Shown here: in pieces, positions 1 to 12,047 of the stretch
Numbering within the stretch: the stretch's first letter is position 1
How the letters are laid out: each line of letters opens with the position of its first letter
From: Inia geoffrensis
Lineage: Eukaryota; Chordata; Mammalia; Artiodactyla; Iniidae
DNA: 64,000 nt
Assembly (NCBI GenBank): GCA_036417435.1
Contig: CM070899.1
Coordinates: forward strand, 172,947,494 to 173,011,493
Direction of reading: 5' to 3'
Made by a program: the position numbers and the translations under genes
Notes under the pieces: model-generated
What the model saw: only the letters and a program-made list of their open reading frames with translations
Told to the model about the DNA's origin: nothing
The model's database searches: none

Positions 1-9
1 GTATTATAT

Positions 10-576
10 ATTTGACCTGTGAACAACATGGGTTTGAACTGCCTGGGTCCACTTATACAAGGATATTTTTCAATGAATACTGTACCTATATTTTCATTTT
101 ACAGATCTTTATATCAACTAAGTATAGGGAAAAGTGTGTTCAATTAGAGATCACAATATGTGGAATCAAAAGAACTAGGGTTTGGGGCTTCCCTGGTGGC
201 GCAGTGGTTGAGAGTCCGCCTGCCGATGCAGGGGACACAGGTTCGTGCCCCGGTCTGGGAAGATCCCACATGCCGCAGAGCAGCTGGGCCCGTAAGCCAT
301 GCCACTGAGCCTGCGCGTCCGGAGCCTGTGCTCCGCAATGGGAGAGTCCACAACAGTGAGAGGCCCACGTACCGCAAAAAAAAATAAAAAATAAAATAAA
401 ATAAAAGAACTAGGGTTTGAGTCCTGACTCTACCCTAGCTGTTTTGCCTTCCTGCCCTTTGGTGAGTCATTTATCAATTCCTTTGTTTTTGAGGCAGAGA
501 TAGCAGTATGCAAATTTTCGACTGTGAGGGAGGGGATGGCATTCCTACCCTCCATGTCGTTCAAGGATCAACTATA
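10..576. mobile_element. Tigger-like (TcMar) DNA transposon fossil, interrupted
   Basis: The left end (ttgacctgtgaacaacatgg) and the right end, read on the other strand (gttgatccttgaacgacatg), are imperfect terminal inverted repeats of the kind found in Tigger/MER2-type elements, with TA beside them. The interior is interrupted by a CHR-type SINE at 185-402. The stretch from about 405 to 490 looks more like a degraded MIR than transposon, but weakly. Family name is tentative. Confidence 0.6.
185..402 (+). mobile_element. CHR-2-type tRNA-derived SINE
   Basis: A complete cetacean-type SINE: head gcttccctggtggcgcagtgg (pol III A-box region), B-box-like gttcgtgcc, body through tgtgctccgcaatggg and an A-rich tail with AAAAT units. 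It is bounded by a perfect 17-bp target duplication aaaagaactagggtttg at 168-184 and 403-419. It was inserted by L1-type target-primed reverse transcription. The orientation is antisense to CCDC7. Confidence 0.95.
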
Positions 577-1264
577 TAGCTGAGGTGATAAGGTGTCACT
601 CTCATGATCATATTATATTGCATGAGACTGTCTTAGCAACAAAGAGAGGCCCTTTGCTGGCCTTAAAGAAGTGAGATGCTATGATGTAAACTGCTTATGG
701 AGAAGGCCACATGGCTAAATGCCCCAGTCCTACAACTGCACAGAACTGAAATTTGCCACATCTACTTAAGCTTGGAAGAGGACCCCAAGTGACCAAAAAA
801 AGCAGAGCCTAGCCAACACCTTGACTGCTGTATGGTGAGGCCTTGAGCATAGGACACAGATTAGCCATGCTCAGACTCCTAAGCCATTCAAAACTATGAG
901 ACAATTTAAATTGTTTTAAGCTGCAAAATGTGAGGTAACTTGTTATGAAGAAATAGAAAACTAATACCATAAAGTTGTTCATTTTATATTCAGTATTTCA
1001 AGCAGTACTCTCATTTTCTTTGCAAATTTATGTTATTTGATTCTTGAATCATGCAGGTACATACTTGTAGGACACTTAAGTCTAGCCACTCACGGGATGA
1101 GTGAACAAATGGGTGACATGATGTTCTGATAGTTAAGAAGTTAACTTGTAGCAAAAGAAAGTTTACCAAAGACAAGATGAAACAAAGGGTTACTTGTATT
1201 CTTTTCATTGTATCATATAAAAAAGAGTGGGCTATATTTACAGTCTCTGAAAATTTTTCCCATT
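577..1264. other. No gene seen; downstream CCDC7 intron
   Basis: AT-rich sequence downstream of exon J on the transcript. I recognise no exon, RNA gene or well preserved repeat in it. Short ORFs here lack splice-site or composition support. Confidence 0.6.
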
Positions 1265-1279
1265 TGCTTCTTGCATGTC

Positions 1280-1440
1280 TTATACCTTCTTAAAATAGAT
1301 AGGGAAGCTATTGTTTTACCCATTTGAGTGATGAAAAATATGAAGCTCAAGTAGGTTAAAGGGACTTGTCCAATGTCACTTAACTAGCAAGTCTGCTCTG
1401 ACTCGTAATATGATGTTCTTTCCTCCATGATACTGCCTAT
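1280..1440 (-). mobile_element. MIR SINE fragment
   Basis: On the plus strand the text runs 'tacccatttgag..gatgaaaaatatgaagctcaag..gttaaagggacttgtccaatgtcac..aactagcaag', which follows the reverse complement of the MIR core (cattttacagatgaggaaactgaggctc...gacttgcccaaggtcacacagctag). It is heavily diverged, as expected for this old mammalian family. Confidence 0.75.
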
Positions 1441-1696
1441 AATTGAGTGAACTATGGTAATTTTCATAACCTTGACAGTAAATGTGTCTAAATTTACCAT
1501 TTGGTTTTCGAAACTTGCTGAGAAAAGTCAACTGACAAGAAAGAAGTATCTTACGAAGAAATTTAGTACACGTATACACTCACAAACACACATACATACA
1601 CACCTATATTCATATACATACTAATATTGTCTATATATACAATTACCAGAGCCTTATTAATCACATTTAGATGCACAGAGAGAGATTCTGTGTTAC

Positions 1697-1751
1697 CTGG
1701 ACTTGAGGCATATCTTCTTTTACTTTAAGCTCTTTCACTATAGACTTCTTC
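1697..1751 (-). CDS. CCDC7: CCDC7 exon J (55 nt), last exon in window
   Basis: Joined to the GA of exon I this exon reads EKKSIVKELKVKEDMPQVQ and ends in phase 0. The acceptor is tttttcag after a run of T and the donor is gtaaca. The pattern EKK...KE.K...D.QVQ matches the human continuation. It covers about segment residues 207-225. The gene should continue to the left of the window; I recognised no further exon between 1 and 1696. A plus-strand L1 begins about 110 nt upstream of this exon's acceptor. Confidence 0.9.
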
Positions 1752-1860
1752 CTGAAAAAAAAAAATGTTTTTAAATATATCATGATATTTTATGATATTT
1801 GCATGACTACTTTGCTTTCTTGATGAGTACTTAAACCATTTTAAAGAAATGAAATTTTAA

Positions 1861-4800
1861 GAGGTGCACCCAAAATGATGGAGTAGGAAGACCCCAAACT
1901 TACCTCCTCCCACAGGCACACCAAAATTACAACTATTTACAGAGCAACTATTGATGAGAATGACATGAAGACGACCAGAAAAGACTGTCCACAAGTAAAG
2001 ATATTAAGAAGTAACCACAATGAGATGGATAGGAGGGGTAAAGACTCAGTATAGTGAAGACCCACATTCCTGGGTAGGTGACCCACAAATGGGAGGATAA
2101 TCACAACTGCAGTTGTTCTCCCCAAAGGAGTGAGGGGTCTGAGCTCCACATCAGACTCCCTACGCCAGGGGTCCAACACTGAGAAGATGAGTCCCAAGAA
2201 CAATATGCAAGCCCTGTTGGCCAGGAGGGCTGTAGGAAACGTAGATCCCACTCTTCTGGGACATGCAAAATCTCACGTGCCGAGTCCCAGTATAGGGGCG
2301 GTAATTTAAAAGGAGCCAGGGTCAGACCCATTTGCTGATTTTGGAGAGCCTCCTGGAGAGGTAGGAGGCAACTGGGACTCCCCTTGGGGACACAAAGTCT
2401 GGCGGCACCCATTTTGGGGAGTTCATTTTACCATGAGGACAAGGTGCTCTCAAGCACCATTTTGGAATCCTCCCTCTAGACTATTAGTACCAGGGGCTTA
2501 CCCACTCACCAGCAGGCTGACACTAGCCCAGGGAGCTCCTGACCCCCAGCCTGGGCACCCAGCCCTGCCCACCAGCAGGCCAGCAACCACCACATGAGGC
2601 AGGATCTGGCACCCTACCTCAGGAAACAAACACACAAAATCTCAAATAAAAAATCTCACCTTACACCTAAAGGAAGTAGAAAGAGAAGAACAAATAAAGC
2701 CCAAAATTAGTAAAAGAAAATAAATAATACAGATCAGAACAAAAATAAATAAAGACTAAAAGCAATAATAAAAGAGGTCAAGGAAACTACGATCTGGTTT
2801 TGAAAAGTTAAACAAAACTGATAAAACTTTATCCAGATTAAACAAGAAAAAAGAAAGAGTGGTCTCAAATAAATAAAATAAAAAATGAAAGAGAAATTAC
2901 AACTGACACCACAGAAATACATAAGAGATTAGTACAAACAATTATACACAATAAATGGACAACCTATTAAAAATGGATAAATTCCTAGAAATGTACAATT
3001 TCCCAAGACTGAATCAGGAAGAAAAAGAAAATATGAACAGAGTGACTACCAGAAATGAAATTGAATCAGTAATCAAAAAACTCCCAATGAACAAAAGTCC
3101 ATGACCAGATCACTTCACAGGTGAGTTCTAACAACCATTAAGAAAGAGTTAACACTTACTCTTCTCTAACTATTCAAAAAATTTAAAGAGGAGGGAACAC
3201 TCTGAATTCATTCTATAAGGCCAGCATTACCCTGATATGAAAACCAGACAGAGACACCACAAAAAAGAAAAGTTACAAATCAATATCACTGATAAATATA
3301 GATGCAAAAATCCTCAACAAAATATTAGCAAACCAAATTCAACAATACATTAAAAGGATCATACACCATGATCAAGTGGGATTCTAACTATGGTTGCAAG
3401 GATAATTTGACATCCAAAAATCAACTAACATAATAAACCATATTAACAAAACAAAGAATAAATATCATATGATCATCTTCATAGATGCAGAAAAAGCTTT
3501 TGACAAAGTTCAAAATCCATTTATGAGAAAAACTCTTGACAAAGTAGATACAGAGGGAACATACCTCAACATAATAAAGGTACTATATGAAAAACCCAAA
3601 GCCAACATCATATTCTACAAGAAAAAGCTGAAAACATTTCCTCTAACATCAAGAACAAGACAAGGATGCCCATCACCTTTATTCAACATAATGTTGAAAC
3701 TGAAGTCCTAGCCACAGCAATCAGACAAGACAAAGATATAAAAGGAATCCAAATTGGAAAAGAAAAAAATAAAACTGTCACTGTTTGCACATAACATGAT
3801 ACTACATTTAGAAAATCCTAAAGATGCTACCAAAAAAGACTGTTAGAAACAATAAGTGAACTCAGTAAAGTTGCAGGATACAAAATTAATATACAGAAAT
3901 CTCTTGGGTTTCACACACTAACAACAAACTATCAGAAAAAGAGATTAAGAAAACAATCCCACTCATAATTGTATCAAAAAGAATAAAGTACTTAGGGATA
4001 AATCTAACTGAGGAGGTAAAAGACCTGAACCTGGAAACCTGTAAGGAAGTGATAAAAGAAATTAAAAATAACATTAACAAGTGGAAAAATATTCCATGCT
4101 TATGGAGTGGAAGAATTAACATTGTTAAAATGACATACTACCAAAAGAAATCTACAGACTCAGTACAATCTCTATAAAAATACCAATGGCATTTTTCACA
4201 GAACTAGAACAAATAATTCTAAAATTTCTATGGTAACACAAAAAGATCCCAAATAGCCAAAACAATCTTGAGAAAGAACAGAGCTGGAGGTATCATGTGC
4301 CCTGATTTCAACCTATACTACAAAGATATAGTAATCAAAACAGTATGGCACTGGACAAAAACAGACAGACAGTTCAATGAAACAGAGTAGAGAGCCCAGA
4401 AATAAATTCATACATATATGGTCAATGAATCTAAGACAATGGAGGCAAGAATATACAATAGGAAAAAGGCAGCCTCTTCCATTAATGATGTTGGGAAAAC
4501 TGAACAGCTACATGTATTGTAGAAGAATCAAACTGGACTACATTCTCACACCATATACAAAAGTAAACTCAAAGTGGACCAAAGACTTAACTATAAGGCC
4601 TGCAACCATAAAACTCCTAGAAGGTAACATAGGTGGTACACTCTTTGACATTGGTGTTAGCCATATTTTTGGTATATGTCTCCTCAGGCAAGAGAAACAA
4701 AAGGAAAAATAAACAAATGGAACTACATCAAACTAAAAAATGCTTTTGCACAGCAAAGCAAACTATCAACAGAATGAAGAGTCAGCCTACTATATGGGAG

Positions 4801-6060
4801 AAGATATTCCCAAATGATACATGTGATAAGGAGTTAATATCCAAATACAAAGAACTTCTACAACTTAACATCAAAAAAACCAAAAAACCTGATTTTAAAA
4901 TGGCAGAGAACCTGAATAGGCATTTTTCCAAACAAGGTGTCTAGATGGCCAACAGGTGCATGAAAAGATGCTCAACATTACTAATCACCAGGGAAATGAA
5001 AATTAAAACCTCAATGAGGGGCTTCCCTGGTGGTGCAGAGTCTGCCTGCCGATGCAGGGGACACGGGTTCGTGCCCTGGTCCGGGAAGATTCCACATGCC
5101 GCGGAGCGGCTGGGCCCGTGAGCCATGGCCACTGAGCCTGTGCGTCCGGAGCCTGTGCTCCACAACGGGAGAGGCCACAACAGTGAGAGGACTGTGTACC
5201 ACAAAAAAAAAAAAAAGAAAAAAAAAACCTCAATGAGATATCACCTTACACCTGTCAGAATGGCTATTATCAAAAAGACAACAAATAACAAGTGCTGCAA
5301 GGATGTGGAGAAAAAGGAACCCTTGGTGCTTTGTTGGTGGAAATGTAAATTGGTGCAGTCACTATAAAAAAACGTATGGGAGTTCTTCAAACAATTAAAA
5401 ATAATACTACCATATGATCCATCAAGTCCACTTCTGGGTATTTTTTTAAAGAAAACAAAAACACTATCCCAAAAAAATACATGCACCCCTATGTTCATTG
5501 CATCATTATTTATAAATGCCAAGATATGGAAGTAACCTAAGTACCCATTAATAGATGAATGGATAAAGAAGATGTGGTATGTATGTGTGTATATACAGAT
5601 ATAGATAGAGATACCATGTATATGATGTAATATAACTCAACCATAAAAAAGAATGAAATCTTGCCATCTGTGACAACATGGATTGTCAGAGAAAGAGACA
5701 AATACTGTATGATTTCACTTATATATGGAATCTAAAAAACAAATGAACAAACATAGCAAAACAGAAGCAAACCCATAGGTACAGACAACAAACTGGTGGT
5801 TTCCAGAGGGGAGGAGGGAAGGGGGATAATTAAAATAGGTAAGGGAGATAAAGAAATATAAAATGCCAGTTATAAAATCAATAAGTCATGGGATGTAATG
5901 TATAGCATAGGAAATATAGTCATTAACATCATAATAACTTTGTGTGGTGACAGACTTATCATGGTGATCATTTTGTAATGTATTAAAATATCAAATTACT
6001 GTGTCATATACCTGTAACTAATATAAGCCAATTATACCTGAATAAAAAAGTAAAATTTCA
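1861..6060 (+). mobile_element. L1 with internal deletion (5'UTR joined to ORF2)
   Basis: It starts with an L1-like 5' end (aatgatggagtaggaagacc, GC-rich 5'UTR to about 2615). It then passes directly into the middle of ORF2 at 'tacctcaggaaacaa', which aligns with 12181 of the L1 at 10 kb and 58676 of the L1 at 56 kb. ORF1, the endonuclease and the start of ORF2 are absent. The reverse transcriptase region (3469-3711, with DAEKAFDK) and 3'UTR remain, broken by stops. A SINE is inserted at 5019-5223. The element is antisense to CCDC7, between exons I and J. Confidence 0.85.
5019..5223 (+). mobile_element. CHR-2-type SINE nested in L1
   Basis: A SINE of the same type as the one at 185, with a short deletion in the head (tggtgcagagtctgcc). 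It is flanked by the 14-bp duplication aaaacctcaatgag at 5005-5018 and 5224-5237, so it is younger than the L1 it interrupts. Confidence 0.95.
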
Positions 6061-6824
6061 TAAGAAATTCATATTTTTAAAAGCCATAAAATTCATAAAG
6101 GTTAAATGATAAATAACTGAATAACATTTCTCAAACTGACATCTCGTTGGTATGATTAAAATATGGTACGTTGAGATGGGAAAAGGATTTCCGAAGTACA
6201 TTGGTCATTTTTTCTTTTCTCAAGAAAAGGCCATTTGTCTGATGAATTTCTTTTCAGAATTTGTGGAACTCTATAATAAAGTCTGAATTCATAGTTTTCT
6301 TAATAAGCTATATATCTATATGAGGGCTTGATCAAGCAAATTCCAACTGCACAAATTATTTTACATTAGTAAAGAAAATATTCTCTTGGTAAGGCCACTT
6401 TACAATAACCCATATACATTAAAAACAGATACTTTTTAATAAAATAAGACAACCAAGAAGTACAGTAAAAAGGAAGAGCCCAGACTGGGGAGAGGGATTA
6501 ACATACAAATTACAAATCATTAGCTAAACCATCAAGAAAACATGGTAAATCCTTTTTTCCCTAAAATTATTTGTATTTAATTGTTTACCTATTCCTGAAT
6601 ATCTTGTGATTTATTCTACTCTAACCCATTTTTAGTTCTTTGCTCTTCCCTTCTCAGCTTTCTTCCATAATCATATCCTGGTCTGCTTATAAAACTATAT
6701 ATTTGCTAATGCTATGCTTTTTTAGAAACCTGTTAGTAAGTTATATTTATATGACCCTAAATTGTATAAAATGAAAATATAAGTTTATAAGTAAAAAATA
6801 TTAACAAGTATCTTTATGTCTTAC

Positions 6825-6910
6825 TCTTCTGAATCTTCAGATATTCCTTCGTCTTTTTTCTTCTCCATTTTCATAGTTTTCTTTTGTCGCTCACTTGTAG
6901 CCTTTGTTTT
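6825..6910 (-). CDS. CCDC7: CCDC7 exon I (86 nt), lysine-rich linker
   Basis: This exon reads KTKATSERQKKTMKMEKKKD then EGISEDSE plus two bases (GA). The acceptor is tacatag and the donor is gtaaga. It is a highly basic stretch followed by an acidic SEDSE, as in human CCDC7. If the donor is read through, the next triplet is TAA, so an unspliced message would end at once; this explains why a simple ORF appears to terminate here. Phase 2 into exon J fits exactly. Confidence 0.9.
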
Positions 6911-7500
6911 CTATGTAGTTTTATATAAGCCAGAAATAAACAGTTAAGGAGACCATAAATTATAGGTAAATACATGATAATACACATTACTAAGATTGCC
7001 ATTTTACTTTGAGAATCACTATACTATGTTTCAAGGGAAATTATCTGAATAAAAGCAAAACAAAATTAATGATATAGGCTGAATGTTTGTTATAGTGCTT
7101 TACAGAATGTAAGTTGCAAATAAGCTAATACATATCAAACAATTAAATTCCTTGACAAATTACAGTCAGTTCTGCTATAACATTGCATACAACATCCTGA
7201 AAATCACCTCACTGTGAAAAATCATATGATAAAAACTGCAGGATATATGAGGAAAATGGGGTAAGGTGCACAGAACGCAAAAAAACTGTCGATGATACAT
7301 TAAAAAAAATAAAAAATAAGAACATTAATCCAGTTTTATACAGTTAAATGATAAAGAAATACATACTACAAGAAACGTAGCTCTTTATCTTGAATAAGAC
7401 ATGAAGCTTGTTTTTGGAAATGAGCATCAAACAGATTTCAACTTGTGAGTTATTATGCAGTATGGGAAGGAAGGCTATCTGAAAATGGATGAAAAGTTGT

Positions 7501-7542
7501 GTAGAGCAATTTTACCCCAATAAAGATGTTAAAAAAAAAAAA
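7501..7542 (+). mobile_element. Ultra-short L1 3' tail insertion
   Basis: Only about 28 nt of L1 3' end (gcaatt.tac.ccaataaagatgtt) plus a poly-A run. It is flanked by the direct repeat aaaagttgt at 7492-7500 and 7543-7551. The same 3' end closes the longer L1 copies at 18.4 and 62.1 kb. Confidence 0.75.
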
Positions 7543-8229
7543 AAAAGTTGTAACACCATATGTGGACTGGTGTGGTACACAATACACATGGTAATCTGAA
7601 GAAGCTTGTAGAAGCTGTTTTTCTACATTCACAGAGTACTATTTTCAGATGAATCTGTGCATAAGCAAATGTAAAATTCACATTATGCTCAAACTGTTCT
7701 GTCATGTTGTAATAAATATGCATTTCAAAACAAATATTAGAGCAGAATTGACCACAGGTTTTAAAGTATTCTTGAACTACTATGTAGTACTGGATTATTT
7801 TCTACAAGAAAATATAGAAAAAATTTGACAATTAGAGTATTGAAAATTTTAGATGAGCTTAATAATAGACACTATTAGGTATTGGGAGATCATTTCCTAT
7901 TTCAGACCACAACCTCCAACAGATACCAAATTCACTGTAGCAAAGTTTTCACAAGCTAAACCCAAAGTGTAACAATTCCTATAAAATATAGAAAATAAGT
8001 ATAATAATAGATTTTTAATGAGAATTGTTAAGGCTGCCAAATAATTTTCCAGTTTAAACACGAGTTTTGGTACATATTTCCTATTAAGAAAAATCTAATA
8101 TACTGGCAATCAAAACATACTAAAATAATGAAAGGGAAAAAAGACTAAAAAATAATGAACAGATCATCAGTGAGTTGTGGGACAACTTCAAGTGGATTAA
8201 TATACTTACAGTTGGAAATCATGGAGAGA

Positions 8230-9900
8230 GGGGTGGGAAAAGAGAATAACTAATTGAAGAAATAATGGCCAATCCTTTTCAACTTTGATGAAAACTGTAT
8301 ATCCACAAATCCACAACAGTACAAGAAGAACTACCCCCCCAAGATAAATCATAATCAAATTATTTAAAAGCAGCAATAAAAAGAAAATCTTAAAAGCAGA
8401 CAGCGGAGAAAAGCAGAATACACACAAGAATAAACAAGGAAACAGATTTCTTGTAAGAAATAATACAAGCCTGAAGAGGAAGGAGCAATATCTTTGAACC
8501 ACTCAACCTAGAATTCTTTATCCAGGAAAAATATCTTTCAAAACTGATGGCAAAAGAAATTTTTTTTTGTCTGGAAATCAAAGAGGTGAAAGAATTCAGC
8601 AGCAGTAGCCCTGCACAATAAAAAAGATAAAGAATCCTTCAAGGAGAAGAAAAATGATACCAGATAGAAATAAGAAAATACACAAAGAAGAATACCACAA
8701 ACTATAATTATGTGGGTAAATATGAAGACTGTTTTCTTGTTATTTAAATCTCTATAAAAGGTAATATTTTACAGCAAAATTAATAACAATGTGTTGTGCA
8801 GTAAAATGTATAAAAACAATTGCACAAAGGCCAGAAAGGGACAAATGAAAATATATTTCAAGATTCTTATACATGAAGTGATTCAATGTCATTTGAATAG
8901 AAAATACAGTAAGTTAAAAACAAAACTGTAAACCCTAAAGCAGCCAATAAAGCAACCCACTGAGAAGCAAATTAAAAATACAGATTTTGCTACCTGAAAG
9001 TAGGGTGCTGTTGCAACACATAACTAAAACTATGGAAATGGCTTTGAAATAAGGCAATTGTGGCAGAGGCTGGAAGAATTTTAGGGAGCATAAAAAAAAT
9101 ATTCATGAAAAAATATTATGGGAAGAGGAAACATCCTTTAACCTGATACACAGTTTTGAAAGAGAAAGAGAGACAGAAAGGCAGGCTGACTAATCACAAG
9201 AAACAAGAAAACATTCCCCTTAATATCAGGAACAACAACAAAAAATGCCTGTTTTCATACTGTCTATCCAGTATTATTCTAGAGATCGTTCCCAGTGTAG
9301 CAAGGCAAGAAAAAGAAAGTATTACAAGTTGGAAAGCAAGAAAATATAGGCAATCATTTACAGATACTTCAATTATGAAAGTAGGAAATAAAAATCTAAC
9401 CATTATGATAGTGTAGCTAGGTTTGTAGATGGAAAATTCAATATACAAAAATTTGTTATTCTCTAGCAATAGCTTTAAAATATTTTAAAAGATACAAATA
9501 ACATAGCATAAAAATACAAAGTACCTAAGATTAACCTAACAAAAATGAATAAGAGCTTTATGAAGAAAATCATAAACACTGATTGTAAGCATTACAAAAC
9601 TTTCCAAAATTACGACATTTAATGTTTGTAAACAAAAAGTTGTATCTTGATATCCTATATGTAAATCTCTCAAATTTGATGTACAGCTTGAGTGCAATAG
9701 TAGAATTTGACAAATTAACTCTAAAATTTACAAGAAAGTGCAAAGACCAAAAACAAATAAATTCTCATATATTACAAGAATTATAACTTGCCCACAAAAT
9801 ACCAAGACTTACTATAAATATATAATCATTAAAGATCTCAGGCATTGGTGTAGGAATACACAACGTCAACAGAACAGAATAGAAAGAACAGACACAAATC
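8230..9900 (+). mobile_element. Old L1 (L1M-like) fragments
   Basis: The region near 8500-8680 follows the end of old L1 ORF1 (tagaattctttatccaggaaaaatatctttc, gaaaaatgataccaga). 9480-9790 follows the thumb/3' part of ORF2. The copies are strongly diverged with no useful frame. Edges are approximate. Confidence 0.65.
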
Positions 9901-11609
9901 TTTTTATGCAGTAATATTTTCTAGCAATAGCATACCAAAATATATATATATCTAGGGGCTCTTATTTAGGAAGCTACGGTAGAAAGCCAGGTGATGGCAG
10001 AAGTGGAATAAATAAGGAGTCAGGCTAATGTAACTGTGACTGGCACTCTGCAGAGCCAAGGGGAGCTGAAGGTACAGTCTCAGCTCTCCTGTTATTTTCC
10101 CAGCCTTTGCCCTGTGTAATGACGAAGATGCCATAAAAAAATTGGCAGGAGTCCCTCCCATCAGGAAGCTTGCACAAGCCTCTTAGATAGCCTCATCCAC
10201 TAGAGGGCAGACGGCAGAAGCAAGTAGAACTATAATCCTGCAGTCTGTGGAACAAAAACCACATCCACAGATAGACAGACAAAATGAAACTACAGAGGGC
10301 TATGTACCAGATGAAGGAATAAGACAAAACCCGAGAAAAAGAACTAAATGAAGTGGAGATAGGCAACCTTCCAGAAAACAGAATTCAGAAAAATGATAGT
10401 GAAGACGATCCAGGACCTCAGAAAAATGGAGGCAAAGATCGAGAAGATGCAAGAAATGTTTAACAAAGGCCTAGAAGAATTAAAGAACAAACACGTAGAA
10501 GAATTAAAGAACAAACAGAAATGAACAATACAATAATTGAAATGAAAAACACACTAGAAGGAATCAATAGCAAAATAACTTAGGCAGAAGAATGGATAAG
10601 TGACCTGGAAGACAGAATGGTGGAATTCACTGCCATGATATAGACAAAAGAAAAAAGAATGAGAAGAAATGAAGACAGCCTAAGAGATCTCTGGGACAAA
10701 ACTAAACACACCAATATTCACATTATAGGGGTCCCAGAAGGAGAAGAGAGAGAGAAAGGGCCTGAGAAAATATTTTAAGAGATTATATTTGAAAACTTCC
10801 CTAACATGGGAAAGGAAATAGCCACCCAAGCCCAGGAAGCGCAGAAAGTCCCAGGCAGGATAAATCCAACGAGAAACACGCCGAGACACATAGTAATCAA
10901 ATTGGCAAAAATTAAAGACAAAGAAAAATTATTAAAAACAACAAGGGAAAAACGACAAATAACATAGAAGGGAACTCGCGTATGGTTAACAGCTGATTTC
11001 TCAGAATAAACTCTACAAGCCAGTATGGAGTGGCACAATATATTTAAAGTAATGAAATGGAAGAACCAAGATTACTCTACCCGGCAAGGATCTTATTCAG
11101 ATTCGACGGAGAAATCAAAAGCTTTGCAGACAAGCAAAAGCTAAGATAATTCAGCACCACTAAACCAGCTCTACAACAAATGCTAAAGGAACTCCTCTAA
11201 GTGGGAAACAGAAGAGAAGAAAAGGACCTACAAAAACCCAAAACAATTAAGAAAATGGTAAGAGGAACATACATATTGATAATTATCTTAAACGTGAATG
11301 GATTAAATGCTCCAACCAAAAGACACAGGCTTGCTGAATGGAATATAAAAACAAGATCCATATATATGCTGTCTACAGGAGACACACTTCAGACCTAGGG
11401 GCAAAGACAGACTGAAAATGAGGGGATGGAAAAAGATATTCCATGCAAATGAAAATCTAACTGGAAATCAAAAGAAAGCTGGAGTAGCAATACTCATATC
11501 AGAAAACTAGACTTTAAAATAAAGAATGTTACAAGACACAAGGAAGGACACTACATAATGATCAAGGGATCAATGCAAGAAGGAGATATAACAATTATAA
11601 ATATAATAT

Positions 11610-12047
11610 ATGCACCCAACATTGAGAGCACCTCAATACTTAAGGCAAATGCTAACAGCTATACAAGAGGAAACTGACAGCAACATAATAATAGTGGGGA
11701 AATTTAACACCTCACTTACACCAATGGACAGATCACCCAGACAGAAAATGAATAAGGAAACACAAGCTTTAAATGACACAATAGACCAGATAGATTTAAC
11801 TGATATTTATAGAACATTCCATCTGAAAACAGCAGATTACACTTTCTTCTCAAATGCACATGGAACACTCTCCAGGATAGATCACATCTTGGGTCACAAA
11901 TCAAGCCTCGGTAAATTAAAGAAAACTGAAATCATATCAAGCAACTTTTCTGACCACAACACTTTGAGATTAGAAATCAATTACAGGGGAAAAAACGTAA
12001 AAAACACAAACACATGGAGGCTAAACAATATGTTACTAAATAACTAA
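11610..12047 (+). pseudogene. L1 ORF2 endonuclease remnant
   Basis: 145 codons resembling the C-terminal half of the L1 apurinic/apyrimidinic-like endonuclease, including the segments FNTSLTPMDR, FHLKTADYTFFS and SRIDHILGHK and the SDHNTLRLEI motif. The N-terminal catalytic part lies upstream in other frames (from about 11255). It ends at a premature stop and is not functional. Confidence 0.85.

Larger units (their letters stand above)
6061..8229. other. Intron sequence around exon I; no other gene
   Basis: Apart from exon I (6825-6910) and the short L1 tail at 7501-7542, this is AT-rich intron in which I recognise no gene or clear repeat. Confidence 0.6.

Noticed and set aside
185..402. A functional tRNA gene
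   Set aside because: A-box and B-box-like motifs are present, but the sequence does not fold as a tRNA and has a long SINE body and tail.
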